Source: Tetracentron sinense
Taxonomy: Eukaryota; Streptophyta; Magnoliopsida; Trochodendrales; Trochodendraceae
Assembly: GCA_015143295.1 (NCBI GenBank)
Contig: CM026551.1
Coordinates: 45,372,034-45,436,033, forward strand
Length of the DNA stretch: 64,000 bases
Reading direction: 5' to 3'
Part shown: piece by piece, positions 55,799 to 64,000 of the stretch
How positions within the stretch are numbered: position 1 is the stretch's first letter
Layout of the letters: each line of letters starts with the position of its first letter
The notes under the pieces: model-generated
The model's database searches: none
What the model was told of the DNA's origin: nothing
Seen by the model: the letters and a program-made list of their open reading frames with translations, nothing else
Position numbers and translations under genes: made by a program

Positions 55799-58700
55799 AT
55801 GATTAGTTCTATTATCTGGAATATCAGAGGTGCGGGCAACGCTAATTCCTATAGGAGGTTAAAATCGATGATTATTGAAAATAAAGTTTCTATTATGGCT
55901 CTACTGGATCCTAAAAAGAATGTGAAGTTTCTTGACAAATGTAGTAAAGAGTTTGGCTTTAATAACTATGCAGTAAATAATGGTGATGGTAGTCGGATTT
56001 GGGTGTTTTGGAAGGATGGGATTTCCGTGTCTTCTATTCAGAGATCTCCACAATGTTTATTTGTCTCTCTGTCTGAGCAAGGGGAACCCTAAGTTAGGTA
56101 TTCTTTCATAAACGTCATGTGTGGGAAAATTGAGAGGAGAGATCTTTGGGATGAGTTAAGAGTTATCAGTATGGATGTTACTACTCATTGGTTAATAGGA
56201 GGTGATTTTAATGTTGTCAGACATACAGACGAGAAGAAAGGTGGGAGAAGCCCGGATTTAAAAGTTATTGATGAATTCAATTAGATGATATCTCATTGTG
56301 GGCTTATTGATGGGAATTTTCTGGGTAATCGTTTCACGTGGTGCAATGACTGGGTGAGAGCTCACTGTATTTGGGCCAGATTGGATAGAGTTTTATATAA
56401 TTTTGCATGGCAAACGACGTCTTCTCAGACTACGATCACCCATCTCTCTGGAAGTCCCTCAGATCACGACCCTCTACTAATTTCGGCTATTGATAAGCAA
56501 CATGGGAATCCTTTCTCTTTCAAATTCCAGAATATGTGGACTAAAGATGAAGGATTTCTGGAGATCATCAAATAGGATTGGAAAAAGCAAAAACAAGGTA
56601 ATCCTCTTATTTCTTTTTTTCTTGAAACTTAAATCTCTTAAAATTGCTTTATCTGCTTGGAATAAGAACAGGTTTGATAATATTTTTTCTCATCTTCGAG
56701 CATGTGAGAGTCCTGTGGAAGAATTAGATAATTAATTGCAATCCAATTGGAGTGAAGAGGGTTACAATGAATTATGCCCTGCTAAGCTTGATCTAAAGAA
56801 GTATTTAGAATTTGAAGAGATTTTCTAGAAACAAAAATCCAAAGAGCATTGGTTAAAAGAGGGAGACAAGAATACGAAGTATTTTCATGCTGTTTACTAG
56901 AATAACCGGAAGCGCAATTTGATGCATGCTATTAAAGATGAAGAGGGGAAGATGCTGAATACAGAAGAGGAGATGGGGTAAGAAGCTGTTAAATTCTTCC
57001 AAAAATTTTTACTTTCTGAATCGGTTTTTATGTGTGATATTATTGAGGATAATATCCCATTCCTTGTCTCAGAAGATGAGAATGAGATTCTGTGTAAGAG
57101 CCCGGATATGTCTGAAATTCAGAAAGTGGTTTTCATGATGCGGGCTTCTGGGGCTCCTGGACTAGATGGTTTCTCGGGTCTTTTCTTTCATCATTGTTGG
57201 GAGGTAATTAAGGAAGACTTGGTGGCTGCTATTTAGTTTTTCTTTGATAATGGGTTTATTCCAAAGGCTATTAATGTTACTTTATTGTGCCTCATACCTA
57301 AAGTGGAAGCTCCAACATCTTTTGCTGAATTCTGACCTATCAATTTATGTAATGTTTTTTACAAGATTATTGCAAAAATTTTAGCAGCTCGGGTGGGCAT
57401 CATTCTTCCTAAGCTGATTTCAGATGACCAGTCGACTTTTGTGAAAGGCAGGAACATTATTGATAATATCTCTATAGCGCAAGATTTATCTTCTAACATC
57501 AATAGAAAAGTGACAGGGGGTAATGTGATTTTTAAGCTCGATATGTTGAAAGCTTATGATAGGCTAGAATGGGATTTCCTTATTCTAATGATGAAAAAGT
57601 TTGGATTTTGTGACAAATTTTTGAAGCTTATTATAGGGTGCATATCTTCTCGTTTCTTCTTCGTTATTCTTAATGGGAGATTGCATGGTTTTTCAATTCT
57701 TCATGGGGCCTGAGGCAAGGAGATCCGCTTTCCCCGACTCTATTTATATTGGCAGAAGAGGTTCTCAGTAGATGGTTGAAGAATATCTTTCACTCCGATA
57801 AAGTTGGTTATTTTAGAACTTCTAGAAATGCTATTCCTATATCCCATTTATTGTTTGCAGATGATAATCTCATTTTCTGCAATGGGCAAAAAAGATTGAT
57901 TAGAAATCTTTTTAAATTTTTATCTGCTTATGAAGCGGCTTCGGGGCAACAAATCAATATGGATAAGAGTGCGGTTTATGTTTCTGATAATAAGTTTGAT
58001 AGGGATCGAGGAAAATTGGTTGGATTTAGTGGGATTTCAATTGATAAATTTCCATTTCGTTACCTGGGTTTTCTTATATTCAAGGGCAGAATGAAGAATA
58101 TTTATTTTGAATTTATTATTGATAAAGTCAGAAAGAAGATGGAAGGGTGGAAAGGGAAGATGCTCTCAGCTGGTGGGAAGTTGGTTATGTTGAAACATGT
58201 TTTATCCTCCATGCAGATTCACTGTTTGATGGGATCCAATATTCCTGAAGGGGTTATTTGTAGATTGGAAAGGTCCTTTGCTGATTTCTTCTAGAATGAT
58301 AGTGATGGAAATAATCGCACTCACTGGGTTTCTTGGAATAAAATTACTAAACTCGTGGAAGAAGAAGGTTTTGGTCTTTGTAAACTGGGTGATGTAGCTA
58401 ATACAGAATGAAGATGGCTTGGAAACTGATTTCAGAAAAGGGACTTTGGAGCATTTATTCAGAAGTAAATATCTGAATAACAATCATCCTTGGATGATTG
58501 ATATCTTCTTGAAGGGTTCTAAAACTTGGATTGATATTGGAAGATGGGTTAAGAGAACTTTAACAATTGTAAATGGTTGATTGGCGATGGTGAGAATACG
58601 AATTTCTGGTTTGATATTTGGTTGGATGATTCTCCTTTGATTGAGGATGCTTCAGAGTGTCCTAATTCTTTCCTGAGGATTTAAGATAGTTTGGTTAGAG

Positions 58701-59918
58701 GTTCTTGGAAAGAGGAGGAGAGTTAAATTTTCTTCCTAGAGATATTCAACAGGTTCTTATCCAAAACCCAATTGTTTTAACTTCTCTCATGCTGATTGTA
58801 TTATTTGGAAGAATGAAAGTTCAGGGAAATTTTCTACCAAATCTTGCTGGGAGTGTGTTCATGAAGCTTCCCCAAGGGTTCAATGGGCGTCCTTTATTTG
58901 GGGTAAGGGGATCCCATCAAAAATCTTGGTGCTTTCTTGGAAGAGTTTTCAAAATTCCATCCCAATTGACATTAGAGTGTAGTCCAAAGGAATCGCATTA
59001 CCTAGTAAATGTGATTGTTGTACTTTTCCCAATGTTGAATCCCTGTCCCATCTTTTTTGCCAAGGAGAGTTAGCTACCAAAATTTGGAGAAGAGTGGGGG
59101 CTGTTTTGAACATTTAGTGTTTTGACGAAGACACCATCAATACATTGATCATGGGATTCTTCCAGTTTGGGAAAAAAGGTACTATGAAATTTCTCTCAGC
59201 TGTATTGTTCCTTTGTTTGTGTGCTGGGAAATTTGGAGTTGATAATTTTAAGAGACCTTTCAAGGATGTTCTGAAAAGAATTAATGAGTGGGTCATAGAC
59301 ACGGCAAAATTATGGAAGATCTCTAGAAATTTTAGTACCAAGGATAGTGAGCTATGTTTATACTTTGGTATCCATCCTATTAACTCCAAGTTGAAAAGAC
59401 CTTGTATAACCAAGTGGTTATGTCCTTCTCCGGGCTGGTTTAAGCTTAATATTGATGGGGCTGCTAATAACAATCCAGGTATTAGCGGAGGTGGAGGTAT
59501 TATCCGAGATGTAAAAGGTAATATGATTTTAGCTTTTCATGAATTTTATGGAATGAACTCTAATACCATTGCGGAAATTAGGGCTGTTTGTGATGATTGT
59601 TTGCTTTGTGAAAAGAATGGTATTTTCAATGTTGTGGTGGAAAGTGAATCTAAGATTGTTATTGATGTGATCAACGACATTATAGAGCCTCCGTGGAAGA
59701 CTTGGTATTGGTGGAAGGAGATACTTAGGCTGAAGAATAAATGTAATTTATTTTTTCAGCACACTTTCAGAGAGAACAACCAGGTTGCTGATTTTTTATC
59801 CAAAGAAGCTTGTCAGAAGATGGATAACAAAACTTACAGAGATATTAGTGAATGTCCTTCGAGTATGACAGGTTTGATCTGTATTGATCGATCTAACCAA
59901 TTTAATATCAGATTTTAA
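55799..59918 (+). pseudogene. LINE ORF2: endonuclease, reverse transcriptase, zinc finger, RNase H
   Basis: MISSIIWNIRGAG starts the endonuclease, followed by LIGGDFNVV, FTWCND, ARLDRVL and SPSDHDPLL. RT blocks are SGAPGLDGFSG, INLCNVFYKII, DDQSTFVKGRNIIDNI, FKLDMLKAYDRLEWDF, LRQGDPLSP and the active site LLFADDNLIF. A zf-RVT stretch (KCDCC, ESLSHLFCQGE) lies near 59005-59070 and RNase H at about 59435-59810 (LNIDGAANNNPG, AEIRAV, QVADFLSKEA; the third acid is Glu in ESES). At least nine stops and a one-base deletion in a T run (57689-57693) disable it. It would nick DNA and copy LINE RNA. Confidence 0.9.
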
Positions 59919-60109
59919 TTGTCTTGGTTAGATCTTTTTTCTATTTTGTATTGTGTGTGGTTCATGTTTGGAAGGGGTTAGGTTTTATGTCCCCCTCTTC
60001 CATTTGGTCGGTTTGGTCTTGTTGGAGGGGTAAGGTTTTATAACACCCTCTCCGCTGGTGGTCTTGTAGGAGGTAAGGTTTTATGTCCCCTCCATATTTT
60101 TTCTATTTT
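59919..60109 (+). repeat. LINE 3' UTR with three GTAAGGTTTTATGTCCCC blocks
   Basis: Blocks at 59975-59995, 60024-60050 and 60066-60093, each rich in G before and C after the TTTTAT core. They recur in the LINE at 37475-37600. The A-rich tail is absent, because the sequence passes directly into an LTR at 60110. Confidence 0.85.
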
Positions 60110-61080
60110 TGTAGCACCCCGGACTTTTCTACATTTAATGAATAGTACTTTCGTAGCTAATTGGCATTTCTCGTGGTCTAATAAATAAATAAAAGAGAAA
60201 TTGGAAATTCTGAAATGTCAGAAATGTTCCTTTTTGAAAGACAAATCCAACACAAGTTGAATTGTCGAAATCGGACAAGCGAGTCAAAAGATATGGTCAA
60301 AATAGTCCAGACCTACAGAGCACTGATCGATCGATGGCTATCGACTGGTCAAAAATTTTGTATGGGAAATTTTTTTAGAGAGCAGTCTTTTGACCGGTCG
60401 CTCGGTCAAAACACCAATCGCTCGGTAGGCAACCGATCGATCGGTCCTAACCACCGATCGCTCGGTCTTCGCGTTTTTGCAGAAATTTCAGTAAGGGTAT
60501 TTTTGTCTTTCGGGTGTTAAACCCTTACTTTATAAAGCTTGCCTGAGCCATTAGGGCTTATTCAACATACTTAGAGGGTTTTTGAGTGTTAGAGAGAGAG
60601 GAGAAGGGGATTTGCACCTAGGGTTTCCATTGGAGAAGGAATCAAAGGGGTTGACAACCCTAGATCATCCTCAAACTTGGATTACTTCAAGTTCAAGGCT
60701 CAAGCTCGTGGGGGATCTCGTTCTCAAGCTAGGGCAGCATTCTCCAAGGTATTTCAAGAGGGTTTTCTTCCCCAAACCAAGTCTCCCTCAAGAAAAGGTT
60801 TCCTCCTTTCAAGTTGGAGCTCAAATCAAGGTTCCTACCAAGATCAAGCCTTGATCTAAGGTTAGTACACCCTACTAACTTTCCCTAGCAATAATCTAGG
60901 TTTTGTAGGTGAAATGTGATTCATGTTAGTATGTTTCCTTTCTTGTAAAATGTATCATCTCTAATAATTATAAACAAGAAAAAGAAAAGGATATGGATGT
61001 GTGGATGGGAAATTGATTGAGGCGATGGGATGCCGAATGTATGATGTGTGATATGAGTGGTATGTGTAATGGAAAATGGA
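60110..61080 (+). mobile_element. Tekay-like gypsy LTR fragment
   Basis: It starts TGTAGCACCCCGG. At 60225-60330 it has ccaacacaagttgaat, gcgagtcaaaag and ggtcaaaat, like 9838-9900 of the Tekay-like 3' LTR. Gatcgatcg-type palindromes (60325-60465) precede a TATA box at 60531-60537, and a purine-rich leader follows. The downstream end is missing. The 90- to 101-codon frames at 60215-60859 lie in U3/R and are not supported as genes. Confidence 0.75.
60531..60537 (+). promoter_or_regulatory. LTR TATA box
   Basis: The sequence tataaag sits about 65 bp after the last gatcgctcgg block and before gagagagagagg-type leader sequence, the same layout as at 10087. Confidence 0.65.
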
Positions 61081-61830
61081 GGATGGGCATTTTACCAAGA
61101 GGATGGAACTGATGGTTGATCAGACAATCATTTCAGTATACTCCTTGAAGAGTGAAGGTAAGTTACACAATCAGGTTTACCTATAAAATGCAAAAAATGA
61201 TGGTCAGTTACACAACCGCCTTTACAAGAGGCTACAATTGATGGTCGATCAGACAACCATTTCAGTTACTCCTAAAAAAAAAATGGATAAGATGCAATTA
61301 GTGCTGATAACCGCGCTGTTGCACCACTAGGTAAGATGTCATGGTATAGACAATCACACGGTTACCTCACCGGGTAAGATGCCAGCAAGATACATGAAGT
61401 CAGATTTGAAAGGATCGCACGACCACTTTCGCACAAGTAAGCAAGCAGATGTATAAGTGGAGATAGCCACATGGCTAGTCCACGAGCAAGTTTATAAGCA
61501 AGCAGAGTATATGATGAATGGAGACAACCATGTGGTTGTTTCATTTTACAAGCAAGATGTATGAATGGGAAAAGCCACACGACTAACGCATGAGAAAGCA
61601 AAATGTAAGGTTAGTGAGGATTGGTTACACAACCTTGTTCGGTTTCACCGGGAATGAATGCAAAGCAATCAAATGAGTGCAATATATGTGTACATGGAGA
61701 TAGCCACACGACTAGTTCATGAGCAAGCAAATATGTAAATGCATGAAAGGGGATAGTCACGTGGCTTACCCATAAGCAAGTAAATGAAGTGAATGATGGG
61801 GTATGAGGAGTGAGAGAATGGAGCATGACC
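61080..61830. repeat. Degenerate repeats of agccacacgactag / ggtcgatcagacaacc type
   Basis: Two subfamilies: gatggt-gatcagacaaccatttcagt (61110, 61230) and gagatagccacacgactag-catgagcaagca (61455, 61570, 61690, 61750), at spacing of about 60-115 bp. They occupy the place of the 40-41-bp arrays in the related element but differ in sequence. Confidence 0.65.
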
Positions 61831-64000
61831 CTAAGCCACTATCTGATATCTACCCTCTATCTGATGCATCACTACCGCATTGAGGTTATGCCTGGATTTG
61901 CCCAACTGAAATAATCTGCTAGGATAATCTGCTTGGACCAGTCTCAAGTTTAGGAGACTTGATTACACCAGCAAAAGGATTAGCCAATTTTGAGCTGACT
62001 TGCACAAGGACATAACTCTGACTGACTGAATTGACACGACAGAAAAATGTCTTGATGATAGACTAACAGATTGAAAAATTGACATAAGTAACTTGAAAGA
62101 TGTCCGAGATTGCCTGTTGATGGGAAGCCTAGCTGAGATTCCTTTGCCTTAGAAAGGAATTGAATAAGTCTGGGTTGAATGCTTCTGAGATAGATAGGTA
62201 AATCTACTCCTAGATGTCCTCACCATATGCCTGACGCATAAGATAGTGCTTGACTATACTAGCTGATTGTTGTTGATGGCGCTAGATTGTATGTTGTTGA
62301 AAGCTTGTACTTTATGATTTTCCCTTTTTTGCCCCTAGACCTTAACATGTTTCACCAGGACTGGGTTCACATTATTTTTGTACTCTAGCAGGATTGATAA
62401 TTCCATACTAAGCCCGTGAAATTAGAAATTTGTCTCTATCCCTTTTTTGCCCTTGGAATGACCAATTCTTGGGGTTGCATAATTTTTGCGTAAGGAGGCC
62501 ATTTCCGATTTTCACTCATGCCTGCATAATTGATTAATTTGTTCCATTTTTTGCCCCTGATAACAATGTGAGGGCCAGCTCACATAATTTTTGGGCCTAA
62601 GTGCCATTTCTGGTTTTCACTAGGCCTATAATTTTTGATAAACTAATTTACCTTTTCCCGTCATTACGTGATAAAATAATAGAGATTAATGCTTCTGACC
62701 ACTGTTGCTCAAGAACTTTCAAAGATCAAAGAGGGCTTAGTTACTAGGACGAAACGTAGTAGGGATAAAAATGATTGAGGCTTAAAATTGGCTTGTTGGG
62801 TTAGGACACCCTAAAATGTTTGTTTGATGTTGAATACAGAGACAGAACCAGTTAGCTTCTCTTCATCATTTTGGAGATTTGTTAGTTTTGCTCTCTTTCT
62901 TTTCCTTTGCTTTTTTTTTGCTCTGTTTAAAGACAGTTGTCTGGTATTGATGAAAAGCTATCATAATGTGACCGAATCTATTTTTAGGTTACCTACGTAT
63001 CCACCATTAGTTGAATCAGGTCATGCTGTAGTTCAAAATAAGCTTCGCTTTTGATTGGTTGGATTCTGCTCTGTTGATTTATCATTCATAGGGTACTCCA
63101 GTGTATGGGTTTAAAAAGAAAGGATATTAGGCTCAATGGGCTAACTAGCATATGTTATTGCATGGGTACGAATGAGATTTTAAGGGTTAACCAAGGATGA
63201 CCTCCTATCCTTTCTTTGATTGGTTAAGAACATGTGTGGTCATTATATTATCCTTGTTCAAATATGTTTGATGCTTGATAGCTAGGGGAGGTCTTCGTCT
63301 CTCCTTTGCTTCTTGTCTTCTGATGGATTGGTAGCTCACCTTGAAATCTTTGGAGAGCAGAGTACCTTTCTAATTCATGTAAGGCTCGTGATTTTTTAGA
63401 TTACTCACCCGATCAATTGCCCTCTACGGGCTTAGAATCTAGTTCAGTTTCCAAAACTAAGCATCTCAGAGTAATAAGCAAGACAGATTTAACAAAAGTG
63501 AAAATTTCATTAGAGTATGAAATGATGTACAAACTCAATTGCGGAAAATAAAGACAAGTGACCACTGACTAATATGTTAACTGATTGGGAAGACTTCGAT
63601 TTGGGCCATCATGACCATTTGCAAAAAGAGAAATTATGGAATAAACCAAAGAGACAAAAAAACTAGTGAGATTGCTTAAAGTAGGCTATAGAGTGGCTCA
63701 GGCTGGGGTGCCTCAGTTTCCTATTGCTGCATGATTAGGGAGAGGGGCCTGGTTGATGTCGGTGGTCCCTGGTTCAAACTGGATCTTTCCTGTTTCAAGT
63801 AGGTCTTGGATTGTATGCTTTAGATCAAAACACATATCAGTGGAATGCCTCAGGGCTTGATGATACCCACAATGTTGGTCGCCCTGTATATCCTTGGCAG
63901 TGTGATTGGTGGCGGATTTGGTTCCCTCAGCGTAATCAATTGCTTATCTAGTAAATAAGGGAGGAGTTACATCATGGTATATGGCATGGGTGAGAAGATT
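61081..64000 (-). mobile_element. Second pol-less Ogre-type element, interior only, runs off the window
   Basis: Order and sequence follow the element at 41807: minisatellite-like part (61080-61830), shared noncoding part (62290-63170), then gag zinc knuckle (63713-63942). No RT or integrase motif lies between the minisatellites and gag. Its 3' LTR is missing; it abuts a Tekay-like LTR fragment on the left. The frames at 61362-61826 and 62824-63054 have no known domain. Confidence 0.75.
63713..63942 (-). pseudogene. Tat/Ogre gag C-terminal fragment with zinc knuckle
   Basis: A frame of about 76 codons reads EGTKSATNHTAKDIQGDQH, then CGYHQALRHSTDMC-x3-KH-x-IQDLLETGKI and NQAPLPNHAA, ending in a stop at 63713-63715. 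The knuckle has the C-x2-H-x4-H-x4-C form of Tat/Ogre gag (Arg where Gly is common), and the PLPNH tail is also typical. It would be the RNA-binding end of gag. No protease follows downstream on this strand. Confidence 0.8.

Larger units (their letters stand above)
41346..60109 (+). mobile_element. L1-type LINE, nearly complete, split by an Ogre-type element
   Basis: ORF1 starts mid-domain at about 41346, so the 5' end is truncated. ORF1 is interrupted at 41806 and resumes at 54692; removing the insert and one target copy restores a continuous reading (KKTM then MDAQSKDK). ORF2 runs 55799-59918, and the 3' UTR to 60109. No TSD can be set, because the 3' side is followed by another LTR. It lies directly on copia LTR sequence at its 5' side. 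Confidence 0.87.

Noticed and set aside
60215..60520. 101-codon ORF in the LTR fragment at 60110
   Set aside because: It covers the palindrome-rich U3 before the TATA box and matches no protein family.

Overview
This window looks like repeat-dense, probably heterochromatic DNA from a flowering plant. The evidence is the set of families present: Ty3/gypsy elements of Tat/Ogre and Tekay-like type, a Ty1/copia element of SIRE/Maximus type, L1-type LINEs with a DUF4283 ORF1 and a C-terminal RNase H, and CT, TAA and G microsatellites. A dicot is more likely than a monocot, but this is inference. I found no confident single-copy host gene. Nearly all of the 64 kb can be assigned to transposable elements inserted into one another, and almost every coding region is broken.

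Positions 1-35640 form one deep nest. The base is a small DNA transposon with GTGACGGAA-type subterminal repeats. A Tat-lineage Ty3/gypsy element (1106-32647, TSD acata/acaca) sits in it. The 5' LTR of that element contains a Tekay-like gypsy element (1410-11820, TSD cagtc). Its 5' LTR in turn holds a copia solo LTR (2282-5526, TSD gcgtt), which holds another solo LTR (3201-4936, TSD gagtc): five levels in all. Inside the Tat element, left to right, are a PBS, a decayed gag region, a LINE lacking its 3' half (about 14470-18045), the integrase and pol end (18050-19094), a satellite-like array of units of about 790 bp (19018-22140), an antisense plant-mobile-domain gene with a predicted intron (22458-29905, split by a 3'-LTR/gag copia remnant), an 18-bp hairpin and the 3' LTR. 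A second gypsy solo LTR (32686-35308) sits 34 bp from the Tat insertion site in the same DNA transposon.

Positions 35640-41346 hold unassigned DNA, then a copia LTR split by a 5'-truncated LINE with a perfect 11-bp TSD (36754-37698). This is followed by 2.5 tandem copies of a 1336-bp LTR/internal unit. Positions 41346-60109 are a second LINE, with ORF1 and ORF2 recognisable over their length. Its ORF1 is split by a 12.9-kb minus-strand Tat/Ogre-type element (41807-54684) that has two LTRs, a PBS, a gag zinc-knuckle remnant, several minisatellites and no recognisable pol. Positions 60110 to about 61080 are a Tekay-like LTR fragment. From there to the end is a second copy of the same pol-less Ogre-type internal region.

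These genes no longer work together. What can be read is history: order of insertion, LTR-LTR recombination to solo LTRs, C-to-T decay of coding frames, and repeated birth of tandem repeats inside retrotransposon untranslated regions. The most interesting items are the intron-containing antisense gene, the array whose unit begins in the pol 3' end, a conserved block of about 65 bp in nine places, and the twin pol-less elements.
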